Source of the DNA: Alphaproteobacteria bacterium
Lineage (GTDB): Bacteria > Pseudomonadota > Alphaproteobacteria > Micavibrionales > Micavibrionaceae
Direction of reading: 5' to 3'
Assembly (NCBI GenBank): GCA_016699735.1
Contig: CP065008.1
Coordinates: 372,001-436,000, forward strand
DNA length: 64,000 bases
Part shown: positions 17,877 to 27,616 of the stretch, in pieces
How positions within the stretch are numbered: the first letter of the stretch is position 1
Layout of the letters: every line of letters begins with the position of its first letter
Notes under the pieces: model-generated
Seen by the model: only the letters and a program-made list of their open reading frames with translations
Told to the model about the DNA's origin: nothing
The model's database searches: none
Made by a program: the position numbers and the translations under genes

Positions 17877-18034
17877 GACACACTTCTTCTGCCTAAGTAT
17901 TCCCTTGCTCCATTAGAGCATAACTAAGCTCTAAAACGCAAACTTTCTGTTAACCAAGGAGCAAAGTCCATACCTTAACTCCCCATCAAAAACAGTACGA
18001 TAAAAGCGAACAAAAGTTAACAAAAAATTAACTC

Positions 18035-19510
18035 TTACTGGCTTAGGCTCCCCATCGTACCTTTGATAACCCACTTACCGTTAACTTTGGTAATGGATTT
18101 AATTTTACCGAAACCCGCAACGCGGTCCCCAATTTCAACAGACTTCACATCTCCAGTACGGCTGTCATAAAGAACGGCACTACCGGGTTGTGCGGACCTT
18201 AACTTCCAAGAGGAAGCAGGGGTGGTTTTCTTGGAAACGACAACGGGTTTCTGTGGCGATGTTTCGGCTTTTTTATCGGGGACAACTGGGTTCTGTGCCA
18301 GCATTTCCGGCTTATCGACGCTAACATCCACGGCCTCAGGTTGAACTCCGCTGTTCGAAGACGTCCCACCAGTGCTATCCTTCGCGGGAACCAAAGACAC
18401 AGAAGGAGAAGGCGAAGCAAGAGGCTCAGAAGCCGATATCTGATCTGGTTGTTCGTTCAAATCGCCCAAAGCGGAACTCTCGGCGAGATCACCATCGCTG
18501 ACCATTTCCAAATCTTCCTTGTCGGAGCTTTCTGAAACGGCCATAGGAGAATGATCTGAATTTTCGGGTTGCTCCAGAGAAGACAAGTCGTCCGGCTGAG
18601 TCAAGACACCGCCTTTCTCAGCTGTCAGGTCAGCCGAAGCGGCCAAAGAAGAAGAGGCCGCGTCAAGGCTACCGTTCAAAGTTTCGGCAGATTCCAAAAC
18701 CTCATCGACCTGTTTGCCGAGATCTAACTCACTCAAAGAATCAGACTCGGAAGCAATAACAACAGTATTCTCTGTCTCCGGGGTCTGTAAATCAACCGCC
18801 TGCCCGTCAGAAAGGCCGACGTCAGGTAAAGACTCACTTTCGGAGCCTGTCGAGGCAATAGTCCCAGGGGCCACTTCGGGAGCAAGTACCTGACCCGAAG
18901 GATCCTGAGCCAACATTCCATCTTTTTCAGCCAGAGGAGCAATCTCTCGGATCTCCCCGTCAGCCATTTCTAAAGGCTGCAAATCTGAAGTTGAAACATC
19001 AGCACCAGGAAACGGAGTCAACACACCATCCCCATCGCTGTCGCCAGTCAAGGAGGTTGAATCAGTCGACACGCCGGCGGCATCACTTTCATTGGACGTC
19101 GGACCCTCTTCCTTGGCAGATTCCAGATCCAGCTCTTGCGGAGCAGAGCTATCCTGCGGCATAGGGGGCAAATTCTGTAGCTCTGAAGATGTTAATGAGT
19201 CGGACGATGAAGGTATCGCTTCCTCTATTACAGACGAACTCGCAGAAACGGCAGAAACACTTTTTTCAGTCTCCAATCCAGGGATAAGCTGGTTCTGGTA
19301 GGCGTACCAAGAGCCCCCACCCAAAAGTGAAATCAAAACCAGGCCAAATAACAATCCACCAGAAGACCTCTTTTTAGCACCGCGCAAAGCGTCTTCAGGC
19401 GAGGAAGCGCCCCCCTCAGAAGCTACAGCACTATCAGTCTCCTCACCCCACTGATCTTCATCAATAGTATCGAGATCGTCGAAATTTTCGACCTTTCCCT
19501 TGCCTGTCAT
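18035..19510 (-). CDS. icmG: IcmG/DotF-like inner-membrane protein with long acidic linker
   Basis: DotF is a bitopic core component with a cytoplasmic N-terminus and periplasmic C-terminus. The 491-residue protein has an acidic N-terminus, one membrane segment (about 50-70, GGLLFGLVLISLLGGGSWYAY), a 340-residue linker rich in Ser, Asp, Glu and Pro, and a C-terminal domain of about 65 residues. In that domain WKLRSAQPGSAVLYD, VEIGDRVAGFGKI and GKWVIKGT match the DotF/TraP-type ending. Legionella DotF is only about 270 residues, so the linker is expanded. Position between icmE and icmC agrees with the call. Confidence 0.75.
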   Translation of the reverse strand: MTGKGKVENFDDLDTIDEDQWGEETDSAVASEGGASSPEDALRGAKKRSSGGLLFGLVLISLLGGGSWYAYQNQLIPGLETEKSVSAVSASSSVIEEAIPSSSDSLTSSELQNLPPMPQDSSAPQELDLESAKEEGPTSNESDAAGVSTDSTSLTGDSDGDGVLTPFPGADVSTSDLQPLEMADGEIREIAPLAEKDGMLAQDPSGQVLAPEVAPGTIASTGSESESLPDVGLSDGQAVDLQTPETENTVVIASESDSLSELDLGKQVDEVLESAETLNGSLDAASSSLAASADLTAEKGGVLTQPDDLSSLEQPENSDHSPMAVSESSDKEDLEMVSDGDLAESSALGDLNEQPDQISASEPLASPSPSVSLVPAKDSTGGTSSNSGVQPEAVDVSVDKPEMLAQNPVVPDKKAETSPQKPVVVSKKTTPASSWKLRSAQPGSAVLYDSRTGDVKSVEIGDRVAGFGKIKSITKVNGKWVIKGTMGSLSQ

Positions 19511-19588
19511 CAGCGAATCCTCTTCCGCTCAAATATTAGAGAAAGCCACAAGAGCACTTAAACTCAAGAATAAAAACCAGCTTAAGGA

Positions 19589-20854
19589 CTAGGTATCGTC
19601 ATTCTCAGAAGTCACAGCCTCAGTAAAAAGAATCCCGATAGGTGTACCAGCATGGATCTTCACGAGAACCTGAACATCATCATTGATCTCTTCAATAATA
19701 TCTCTGACTTCCTCACCAGCCTCTTTCACACCAAGAGCAACCTCCTCTTCTGTGTCTAAGTCTTGCTGTGTATCAGTCGTAGTCGTGCCGCTCGATCCCG
19801 TTTCGATAACGATGCTCGTGGCGTCAGATTGTGCGATGGCTTCGGAAAAGCCCTCGATAAAAGCCGCCGCCGCAGGCAAAAGAATTCTCTGCAAATAACG
19901 GTGATCGACTTCCGTGGCCATACCAGGCAAAGAAGTGTCAGGATCTAGAGCTATGGCAGAAATTCTGCTGTCACGCCCGTCGACGACAATTCTATCGAAC
20001 TGTAGGGTAAGGTAGTCGTTCTGAACAGTGAACGAGCCGATCATTTTCGAGCCTCTCAAAGGGCCGGAAACGAGAAGTACGAGAACGGGACCAGGTATGT
20101 CAGAGTTAGCCTCAAGTAAAAGCTGACCATATTCAATCTCTCCGGCAGGAATAATAATCTCGGGGTCGACCTCTTCTTCCTCTCCGTCGAACTCTCCATT
20201 CCCCTCAGCGTCACCTTTAGGGGCGCCTCCACCTCCGCCGGCTCCTTCAGCTTCAACTTTATAAATGCGCTTATACTGCATACGAATACGCTCACCTTGG
20301 CGGGAGAGAACATTCTGCATCTGCTTGGCCATGGAGTCAGCCATCTGCTTCATGGCTTCATTCTGCTGTTCAGAATCAAGAACAGTAACCGGCTCTACAT
20401 CCTCAGAGTCGCCAGTATCCCTAAGAACGCGCTCTTCCTGCAGACGTCTCCACCGATGTAGAGGATCCTCCGTCTCCTCCTGCTCCTCAGGAAGCTGAAG
20501 ACGGTCGGAGGGGGTTTCAACAGGGACAGGAATGGTACTTTCTCCAGTCTTTATAGCCTTCTCAAAATCGGCCTCGTTAGCTTCTTCAACTGCCTCGACA
20601 TAAGCAGGCGAAGCCTCGGCACCGCCCGGCGGGGAGTTCACCTGTGACGGCGCAGGAACCATAGACTTCTTAACCTCGTCAGGTTTAGCCCCAAAGAAGT
20701 AAAGAGCGCCAATAAAAAGTGCAACGACACCAAGAACGACCCCGACCTTTACGACCGGACTGTTCCGCCACATATCTCCAAGAGTGTTCTTCTGTACAAA
20801 CTCACCAAACCCCTCTTCAGAGCCAATGATTTCCTCGTCAAGATCGTCATTCAT
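19589..20854 (-). CDS. icmE: IcmE/DotG, VirB10-like core protein
   Basis: Spans the cell envelope and forms the channel core with DotF and the DotC-D-H complex. The 421-residue protein has one membrane segment (about 37-52), a proline- and acid-rich periplasmic linker, and a TrbI/VirB10-type beta-barrel domain from about residue 225. Visible motifs are IPAGEIEYGQL, GPLRGSKMIGSF and the terminal AGTPIGILFTEAV. Legionella DotG is about 1048 residues because of a long repeat region, which is absent here, so this is a short form. It overlaps the icmK stop by eight bases. Confidence 0.87.
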   Translation of the reverse strand: MNDDLDEEIIGSEEGFGEFVQKNTLGDMWRNSPVVKVGVVLGVVALFIGALYFFGAKPDEVKKSMVPAPSQVNSPPGGAEASPAYVEAVEEANEADFEKAIKTGESTIPVPVETPSDRLQLPEEQEETEDPLHRWRRLQEERVLRDTGDSEDVEPVTVLDSEQQNEAMKQMADSMAKQMQNVLSRQGERIRMQYKRIYKVEAEGAGGGGGAPKGDAEGNGEFDGEEEEVDPEIIIPAGEIEYGQLLLEANSDIPGPVLVLLVSGPLRGSKMIGSFTVQNDYLTLQFDRIVVDGRDSRISAIALDPDTSLPGMATEVDHRYLQRILLPAAAAFIEGFSEAIAQSDATSIVIETGSSGTTTTDTQQDLDTEEEVALGVKEAGEEVRDIIEEINDDVQVLVKIHAGTPIGILFTEAVTSENDDT

Positions 20855-22073
20855 CTAGCAACTCCTCACGCTCAGAAAGATAAGCACGAACCATACGCCC
20901 TTTATCGGACAACAGAAGGACAGGGGCATCGGCAAGCGCATAAACTCTAGTCCCATCAGCGGACGACACTGAACTCTCCCAGCCGGGCGACAAAAGCGTC
21001 AAAGGTGTCCGCACGTAAGTATAGTTATTATACTTAAAAGCGCTTGTACGGCCGTCTACGCCGGTAACGGAAAGCTTCACAGCTTCCTTAGGCATAACCC
21101 CGGATAAAGCCGCCGACATATCAACATCTCCGGCCGCCAAAGTCACACCGGGCTGCATAAGGGGAGCTTTGGCAAAGGGCCCGTTACCAGGAATAACAGC
21201 ATCAAAACGGTAATAGACAATATCCCTGTTGGTCTCCAGAGTGAAAATAATAGGGGTATCAAGACCAACCATCTTCATGGACATATTGCCGTGACCGAAA
21301 TCGTTCTGTGCTGAAACCCGCACCATATTCACAAGATCAGCCTTCCCGTCACTCTGAATTGCAAAGTTGCCAACCCACGAAATATCCTCAATAGGCCAAG
21401 GTGACCCGGAGCTGTCGACCATACTGATGCTGGTAACATACCCGAAGGCTAGCTTTATGGTAAGAGGGGGGCTTCCAGGATCAAGGGAGATGTTCTGAAC
21501 TACACTCTCAGGCCTGGGATAAGGATGAACAGGCGTCTCGGTAGACTCTACAGTCCTGTCCAAGCGCTCAAGCAGGGTTCGAATTTCATTTGGCCGCAAA
21601 GGAAGAATTCTGTTAAGAGCAGCTTGAAAAGCACCCTTTCTGAAATCATCCTCAAGCTGCTCGGAGGTTTTCTGAAATTCATCAAGACCCTCATCTTCCT
21701 CAAATTCAAAAGGATCCTTCTCAGGATTTTCAACATCGAGAGCTGGCATAGACTCAAGCACACTCTCATCAGGAGCATCATTCTTATCACTATCCTGGCC
21801 GACAACCTCTGCCGACTCGCCACCGCCGACTCCATCTTCCAGATCGGAAAGGCCGCCATCTTCAAGAGCCCCATCACCAGAAGAATCGTCGTCGACGGCT
21901 GGAGAGCCTAATCCCCCTGCGGCATCCTCGACCTCAGAGGTTGGAGATGCGCCCCCATCCTCCTGCGCGTGAGCCGGAAACGCAAAGGTTGCAGAAACAA
22001 AGAAGGCACCAGCAGACAAGCAACTGGCGACCCCAACTAATAAGAAATTAAAATTCGATGTTTTATTTTTCAT
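20847..22073 (-). CDS. icmK: IcmK/DotH outer-membrane core protein
   Basis: DotH, with DotC and DotD, forms the outer-membrane ring of the Dot/Icm machine. From the ATG at 22073 the protein has 408 residues and a good signal peptide (MKNKTSN... ending AHA-QED near 36); a start at 22190 would put 39 odd residues before it. An acidic Gly/Asp/Glu linker follows. A VirB9-like domain begins near residue 195 (IKLAFGYVTSISMVDSSG; PWPIEDIS) and runs to about 400. Length is close to that of Legionella DotH (about 360). Confidence 0.88.
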   Translation of the reverse strand: MKNKTSNFNFLLVGVASCLSAGAFFVSATFAFPAHAQEDGGASPTSEVEDAAGGLGSPAVDDDSSGDGALEDGGLSDLEDGVGGGESAEVVGQDSDKNDAPDESVLESMPALDVENPEKDPFEFEEDEGLDEFQKTSEQLEDDFRKGAFQAALNRILPLRPNEIRTLLERLDRTVESTETPVHPYPRPESVVQNISLDPGSPPLTIKLAFGYVTSISMVDSSGSPWPIEDISWVGNFAIQSDGKADLVNMVRVSAQNDFGHGNMSMKMVGLDTPIIFTLETNRDIVYYRFDAVIPGNGPFAKAPLMQPGVTLAAGDVDMSAALSGVMPKEAVKLSVTGVDGRTSAFKYNNYTYVRTPLTLLSPGWESSVSSADGTRVYALADAPVLLLSDKGRMVRAYLSEREELLDE

Positions 22074-22278
22074 GACGAAAGATCTAACCCAGAAACTCAA
22101 AAACTTCGTTAAACGATACAATGGAAAATTCTGATTGTCACGTACTATCAACACCGTATCACAAATAATATTAAAACAAAACAACAACAACGCTGACAGA
22201 AGCTAAGAAAAAACTAAACTTAAGGCATGGTCCATGCTGCAGCTTAGGGAGCAGGGGGGGGCGGTGCCCAAAAGCAGG

Positions 22279-22983
22279 TTAGCGGGGAACCGCGACCCAT
22301 TGCTCAATACCCACACCATTGGGGCTTTCAAGGCGGGGGACGCGAACAACAACAACCGTTACGAGCAGTCCCGTATTCTGTGTGCGGGCTCCGGATTGAT
22401 AAGTTAAAATCAGTGGAACCTGAACCACCCACTGGTAGCGGCCAGCAACCAGCCCTTCAGATTCAAGAATGGGGGCACCTTTGGGGGCGGCGGTAAGAAC
22501 CTGCTGATTGACTTCCACCATTTCAATAATTCTTGATCGTTGAAGTGCTTGTGTAAAGCTCTCCCATCCGCGCTTGGTAAAATTACGCGACGCCTCTTGG
22601 AGCCTCCGGCGGTAATCGCTAAATCCGAAAGTCATGACCTCGGTGGAGGCTTGGGCAACCCAAGACATGAGCGCTGGAGCGCTAAGGTTGGGTTGATTAA
22701 GGGGGACCATAGGAACAAGGCGACCGTCCTCTGTTGTCGCAAAATATCGATGCTCGGGCTGGTGGGCGTAGATGACATAATACATCGCGCCAATTAGGCC
22801 TAAGATAATAAGGCTCTGTATGAGCGTAAGCTTAAGAAGGCTCCGGTAGCCGTCCCTGTAAAACTCATTCCGTATGACCACGGTACCCAACCCGGAGGTG
22901 TCGGCCTCAGGCTCAGCATCAGCCCCTGCCTCAGTTGTTTGCGGCTCCGAGGGGGGGTGTTTTTTAGTGATTTTGCCTAGCAT
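22279..22983 (-). CDS. icmL: IcmL/DotI, VirB8-like inner-membrane protein
   Basis: DotI is a bitopic inner-membrane subunit with a VirB8-like periplasmic domain. The 234-residue protein has a short cytoplasmic tail, the family motif NEFYRDGYR just before the membrane segment (about 54-72) and a periplasmic domain ending in VVVVRVPRLESPNGVGIEQW, which matches the family closely. It is the first gene of the leftward icm operon, with 205 bases between it and icmK. It starts opposite the five-paralog operon, with a shared upstream region. A second copy (icmM/DotJ) is not seen. Confidence 0.95.
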   Translation of the reverse strand: MLGKITKKHPPSEPQTTEAGADAEPEADTSGLGTVVIRNEFYRDGYRSLLKLTLIQSLIILGLIGAMYYVIYAHQPEHRYFATTEDGRLVPMVPLNQPNLSAPALMSWVAQASTEVMTFGFSDYRRRLQEASRNFTKRGWESFTQALQRSRIIEMVEVNQQVLTAAPKGAPILESEGLVAGRYQWVVQVPLILTYQSGARTQNTGLLVTVVVVRVPRLESPNGVGIEQWVAVPR

Positions 22984-23075
22984 AACATTCTATTCTGGGA
23001 GTTAACTGCAAACCCATTATCTTTTTTTGGAGAAAAAAATCAATCCCAAGTATCAATTATTAATGATATTTATAC

Positions 23076-23123
23076 TTTTGGTTAAAAATCGTGCCTTTAC
23101 CAAAACCGTTATGCTAGTATAAC
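23076..23123 (+). promoter_or_regulatory. promoter and inverted repeat before the five-paralog operon
   Basis: In the divergent spacer between icmL and the first paralog, TTTACC (23096-23101) and TATAAC (23118-23123) are 16 bases apart and could be a sigma-70-type promoter. An imperfect inverted repeat, TTTTGGTTAAA (23076-23086) and TTTACCAAAA (23096-23105), overlaps the -35 part, as an operator would. A related palindrome lies upstream of dotD at 39258-39270. Both assignments are by eye. Confidence 0.4.
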
Positions 23124-23249
23124 CTCTGAAGGAAGGCGGGCGCTTACGCTTCTATCTTTGTGCGTTTTGTGGGCAACTCAGGATCAGTCCATATTACATT
23201 GCCCGTTGTTTTCATTTGCCAGTTTGGTTATATTACTAAAGACCTCATT

Positions 23250-24731
23250 ATGACGAAGATGCTAACGATCCGTAACCTTAAAAACTCCAGTATTATTGGG
23301 CGTATGATTTTTCACATCTTCGCCCCTCTCGCGATTGCTGTCGTAATTACGCTTCTTTTAACCCACTCGGCTTATGCAGCTTGTGGATGTTTGGTTGGCA
23401 CGTGTTCGTCAGCGGATTGCGCGGCCGCAAGCAGTCAGCTCGATCAGTATCATGACGACATTGAGCAAAACACTCAGGATGAGTTTGATGACGATCTGGA
23501 GGCCTTTGAGGACTGGCTTGTAGAGCAGTTTTTTGAAGGGGAGGTGGTGCCGGCAATGGCGGACATGACCACCCAGATGAATGCCGTTGCGATGCAGCAA
23601 ATGAATATCATTGGCGCTTTCATGGATGCTGACATTCAAATGGATACGCAAAGACTTTTCCAGCAACTTCAGGCGGAGGCTCACAAGGATTACCGCCCCT
23701 CCGATGATTTTTGCTGGTTTGGGACAAACGTCAAGAGCATGGCGCACTCGGAAATTAAAGGAAATCACAATGCTTTGGCGTTATCGGCCATGAGCATTAA
23801 GCGACAGATTGGAAACGCAAATCTAAACTCTTCTGCTGGCGTTGAGCAGGATTTGAGGGGAAGATGGGGGCAGTTTGTCGATACCTACTGTGATCCTAAA
23901 GACAATAATTGGCTGGTTCCTTCTGCTCTGCCTCCTGAAATAGACGCCACTGATAATCCGCCGGGCAGTTTTTACGGCCAGTTGTCCGGGCTTGAATACG
24001 CCTGTGATCGTGATGGCGATTTCCCCGGACCTGATGCGAATCGCGGGGGGCCCAAGGGCGCGACAGATCCATGGCGCACAAACATAGATATTGACTATAC
24101 CCGCTTGGTGGAGGCACCAAGGACGCTCAATATAGATCTTTCAAATGCCACAATGACCGATGACGAGGAAGATGTCTGGGCTCTTTCAAGAAATATTTTT
24201 GGCCACGAGGTTCTTACAAGAGATCTTTCTCGGCAAAAGACCCAGTCGAATAATGGTAAGAAGCTTTATCTGGCGGTAAGAAGCATTGCAGCAAAGCGCA
24301 GTGTCGCGCAATATTCTTTCGACAGTATAATAGGTCTGAAAACGGCCGGTACGGGATCTAATTTGGCTGCCGGTTCTCAGGTCCGCGAGTTTCTTGGGTC
24401 GATCATTAAGGAGATTATGCCTCTATCTACGCCTGACGAAGAAATATACGAATATATGGGTGAAGAGCCGAGCTATTATTCCCAATTGGAAATCATGAGC
24501 AAAAAACTATATCAGAATCCCGATTTTTACGCCAATCTCTACGATACACCGGCTAACATCAAGCGTAAACACGTGGCGATGCAGGCTATTGAGGTGATGC
24601 TTGACAGGGCGATTTATGAAAGTCAGCTAAGAAAAGAGATGGTGGTCTCAGTTCTCCTTTCCAGTAAAATAAGGGCGGCCCAAAGAGAGGCCAATAAGCA
24701 GGTGGTAAACGCAACCGGGGGGCGAAAATGA
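23250..24731 (+). CDS. Dot/Icm-adjacent exported paralog 1
   Basis: First of five tandem relatives. From the ATG at 23250 it has 493 residues, with a signal peptide ending SAYA-ACGC and cysteines at once after it (ACGCLVGTC). The start is uncertain: GTG at 23160 or ATG at 23259 also fit, and no strong ribosome site is seen. Shared core: a helical Met/Gln-rich segment, QRLFQQLQAEAHKDYRPS near residue 143, a cysteine five residues later before GT, TYCDPKDNN near 215, and the YYSQLEIMSKKLYQNPDFY block near 406. I do not recognise the family. A role with the neighbouring secretion system is inferred from position. Confidence 0.72.
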   Translation: MTKMLTIRNLKNSSIIGRMIFHIFAPLAIAVVITLLLTHSAYAACGCLVGTCSSADCAAASSQLDQYHDDIEQNTQDEFDDDLEAFEDWLVEQFFEGEVVPAMADMTTQMNAVAMQQMNIIGAFMDADIQMDTQRLFQQLQAEAHKDYRPSDDFCWFGTNVKSMAHSEIKGNHNALALSAMSIKRQIGNANLNSSAGVEQDLRGRWGQFVDTYCDPKDNNWLVPSALPPEIDATDNPPGSFYGQLSGLEYACDRDGDFPGPDANRGGPKGATDPWRTNIDIDYTRLVEAPRTLNIDLSNATMTDDEEDVWALSRNIFGHEVLTRDLSRQKTQSNNGKKLYLAVRSIAAKRSVAQYSFDSIIGLKTAGTGSNLAAGSQVREFLGSIIKEIMPLSTPDEEIYEYMGEEPSYYSQLEIMSKKLYQNPDFYANLYDTPANIKRKHVAMQAIEVMLDRAIYESQLRKEMVVSVLLSSKIRAAQREANKQVVNATGGRK

Positions 24732-26191
24732 CCGGAGAGGGCAAGCTTCAGTCAGAAGCAAGCGGCTTTGCTCGCCCCAAAATGACGCGGGGGTGGGGTC
24801 TAAAATTGTCGCCTGTTTTAAAAAAGTTTCTCTTGGTGTTTCTCATGATTTCGGTTTTGGCAGGTTCAACCCTGACAATGAAAAGCAGGGAATCCGAAGC
24901 CATTTGTATTCCTTGCTGGATGTGCGGCCCTATAGATTGCATCATTGTGCCCATTTTGGCGGAGATTATCGCTGAGATTTTTGAGCTCATCATTGAAGAA
25001 AACATCGAAGACCATATCAACAATGAAATAAACTGGATCGTCGAGGATTTCTTCGAGGATTTCTGGGTTATTGGTTTGGCGGAAATGACAGAGTTTCTCT
25101 CCGCCATGGGGATGTATCAGATGGAAATTGTAGGCGCGATGCTTGATGCAAAGCATCAGCTTGAGACCCAACGTCTGTTCTGGCAGTTGCACGCCGAAGC
25201 TCACAAGGATTACCACCCCAGCGATGAAATTTGCTGGATGGGGACGGCAGCCAGAAGTATGGCTGCTTCCGAAGCTCGCGGCCTTTTTAATAAGCGGATA
25301 TTGGCAGATTTTGGACTTGATCGGCAGCTTGGCAACGCAAATATGACCGGAGCCCAGTCTGTACAAAGAGACAAGGCTTCGCGATGGAGGCAGTTTGTAA
25401 GAACCTACTGCGATCCTAAGGATAATGACTGGGGGGGGCCAGGAACCGGTTTGGATTTGGCCTGTGATCATGACGGTCCCGGAGGGGCCGGAACGACTGG
25501 GGCGACGAATCCGGCCAGAAAAAATATAGATATTGACTATGCGCGGTTAATTGACCAAAGGCGCACACTCGAAGTTAATTTTGAAGGCGCCACGGCCATT
25601 CCGCCCCCTGCGGACGAAGAGGATGTATTCTCTATGTCCGCCAATCTTTACGGGAACAGCGTCCTCTCGCGTAACCTGTCCCGTTTGAAACTAAGAAGCA
25701 AAAGTGGACAAAAATTATATTTGGATCTTCGCAGCGTCGCCGCAAAGCGAAGTGTGGCGCAGAATACGTTTAACTCGATTGTAGGGATGAAGTCTGCCGG
25801 AACATCGGATACATCCCTTGTTTCTGGTGGTCCACCCTTGACTCGGACCTTTTTAGCGGCGGCATTTAAAGAGCTGATGCCTCCGGCTACCCCTGACTCA
25901 GAGATTTACGCCATTATTGGCGAGAACCCGAGCTACTATGCACAACTGGAGGTTTTAGCAAAGAAGATATACCAGAATCCTGACTTCTACTCTGGTCTTT
26001 ACGACAAGCCCGCTAACATTGCACGCAAGAGTACCGCCATGAAGGCAATAGACCTGATGCTTGATAGGGTCCTTTTTGAAAGCGAACTGAGACAGGAGAT
26101 GATTCTTTCGGTTCTCCTCTCAAGCTATTCAAGGGACGATTTCAGGGCCCTTAACAACACCATAATCAACACACAAAAAGCGAGAGATTAA
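24728..26191 (+). CDS. Dot/Icm-adjacent exported paralog 2
   Basis: Overlaps paralog 1 by four bases (ATGA), so the two are translationally coupled. The 487-residue protein has an N-terminal membrane segment or signal (about 30-50) followed by the cysteine cluster ICIPCWMCGPIDC at about 57-69. It shares with the others QRLFWQLHAEAHKDYHPS (near 158), the following cysteine, TYCDPKDND, DLACDHDG and NPSYYAQLEVLAKKIYQNP (near 400). It is most similar to paralog 1, including the second cysteine loop and the NIDIDYARL motif. Function is unknown; extracytoplasmic location is likely from the signal and cysteines. Confidence 0.75.
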   Translation: MTGEGKLQSEASGFARPKMTRGWGLKLSPVLKKFLLVFLMISVLAGSTLTMKSRESEAICIPCWMCGPIDCIIVPILAEIIAEIFELIIEENIEDHINNEINWIVEDFFEDFWVIGLAEMTEFLSAMGMYQMEIVGAMLDAKHQLETQRLFWQLHAEAHKDYHPSDEICWMGTAARSMAASEARGLFNKRILADFGLDRQLGNANMTGAQSVQRDKASRWRQFVRTYCDPKDNDWGGPGTGLDLACDHDGPGGAGTTGATNPARKNIDIDYARLIDQRRTLEVNFEGATAIPPPADEEDVFSMSANLYGNSVLSRNLSRLKLRSKSGQKLYLDLRSVAAKRSVAQNTFNSIVGMKSAGTSDTSLVSGGPPLTRTFLAAAFKELMPPATPDSEIYAIIGENPSYYAQLEVLAKKIYQNPDFYSGLYDKPANIARKSTAMKAIDLMLDRVLFESELRQEMILSVLLSSYSRDDFRALNNTIINTQKARD

Positions 26192-26213
26192 ACAGTTGAG
26201 ATAATATGCTGTC

Positions 26214-27614
26214 ATGATGATCAAGTTTCTGAAGCTAAACGGCGAATCGAAATACAAAAAGACTTTTAGACGGAGTCTGGTTTTTGCTGTTGTTTTATCT
26301 CTTCTTCTAACCCCTTCACGCCAGGCCTACTCGATTTGCTGTTCCTGTGCTGCCCTGCTTGCGCTTATAGATCCTTTTGTATGGCAAGAGGCAGAAGACG
26401 ATTTCAATGAGAAGCTGAATGAAGAGTTTCTCAGGTTGGAGCGTTTTATTGTTCACGAAATGTGGGAACAAAGCATCCTGCCGACGATGATGCTGGCAGC
26501 CGAACAATTTACTGCAGTGGCCATTCAGCAGGTTATGGCGGTAGGAACCTTGTTCGATGCCAAGCAACAGTTGGAGACGCAACAGCTCATGCAGGTGATG
26601 CAGGCAAGAGCCCACAAGGACTACATACCCAGCGTGGAAATGTGCTATTACGGGACGATGATTAAAAGCTTGGCCGCGACGGAAAGAAAGGCTGAGGTGA
26701 ATGCCGTCATAATCAGTCAACGTTCCCAGGACCGTCAATTGGGCAACGCTCATCAATCTGCCACTTACGGCAATGATATAGATAAAGCGAATCGCTTGGC
26801 TCAATTCACAGCAAAATATTGCGACGAGCATGACCGGGATACGGCACTTTCAACTTACTGTTCAGCTCTTGCTTGGGCGGGCCTTACCGTAGCTCAGAGG
26901 CAGCAGTTAAACAGAGACATCGATTATTTTTCTGTAATTGATTCTCCTTGGACAATAAAAATGGATTTCACGAATACAACACTATCGGCTGCTGGTCCTC
27001 CTGCAGTTGACAATATTGAGGAAGAGGACGTTCTCTCCCTGGCCAGCAACCTTTTCTCACACAATGTTTTCCCGCGGGTTCCGGCCCGACTTCTGGCAAA
27101 TAACATTGATCCAAGGCACCCGGCCTTAAACGATATGCAGCAAGCGTATATGGAGCTTCGCTCTATCGTGGCAAAACGTAGCGTAGCTGAAAACAGTTAT
27201 AACGCTATAGCGGCGATGAAATCCGATGGAAGTACAGCCTTGGATGCGGGGGGTAACGTAGTACCCATGAACGCAAGAATTTTTCTTGAGCCAGTCCTGA
27301 CGGAACTTGGGGTGCCTGCTGCAGAAGTTTTGGCTCTCATAGGCGAAAACCCGAGTTACTATGCCCAAATGGAGATCTTAACCAAGAAAGTGTATCAAAA
27401 CCCTGACTTCTTCACGAGCCTGTATGATACCCCGGCCAACGTAGACAGGAAATTGGTCTCTTTGCAGGCAATAAAGCTAATGCAGAAGTTTGATCTTTTC
27501 AAAAGCTTCCTCCGTAACGAGGCATCTTTTGCAGTTTTGTTAGAACTAGCCGTGGTGGATCTTCAGCGAGAGATTGAAGATCAAATAAAGACCGCTAATA
27601 CAACGGATGATTAA
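26214..27614 (+). CDS. Dot/Icm-adjacent exported paralog 3
   Basis: A 466-residue relative starting 22 bases after paralog 2. It has a signal-like segment at about 20-40 (VFAVVLSLLLTPSRQAYS), then ICCSC. Core blocks: LETQQLMQVMQARAHKDY near residue 130, CYYGTMIKSLAATE, KYCDEHDRD, and NPSYYAQMEILTKKVYQNP near 378. The short acidic tail (REIEDQIKTANTTDD) resembles that of paralog 4. Paralogs 3, 4 and 5 form a subgroup by KSLA(A/H)(T/S)E and the spacing of cysteines. I cannot assign a biochemical role. Confidence 0.75.
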   Translation: MMIKFLKLNGESKYKKTFRRSLVFAVVLSLLLTPSRQAYSICCSCAALLALIDPFVWQEAEDDFNEKLNEEFLRLERFIVHEMWEQSILPTMMLAAEQFTAVAIQQVMAVGTLFDAKQQLETQQLMQVMQARAHKDYIPSVEMCYYGTMIKSLAATERKAEVNAVIISQRSQDRQLGNAHQSATYGNDIDKANRLAQFTAKYCDEHDRDTALSTYCSALAWAGLTVAQRQQLNRDIDYFSVIDSPWTIKMDFTNTTLSAAGPPAVDNIEEEDVLSLASNLFSHNVFPRVPARLLANNIDPRHPALNDMQQAYMELRSIVAKRSVAENSYNAIAAMKSDGSTALDAGGNVVPMNARIFLEPVLTELGVPAAEVLALIGENPSYYAQMEILTKKVYQNPDFFTSLYDTPANVDRKLVSLQAIKLMQKFDLFKSFLRNEASFAVLLELAVVDLQREIEDQIKTANTTDD

Positions 27615-27616
27615 TC

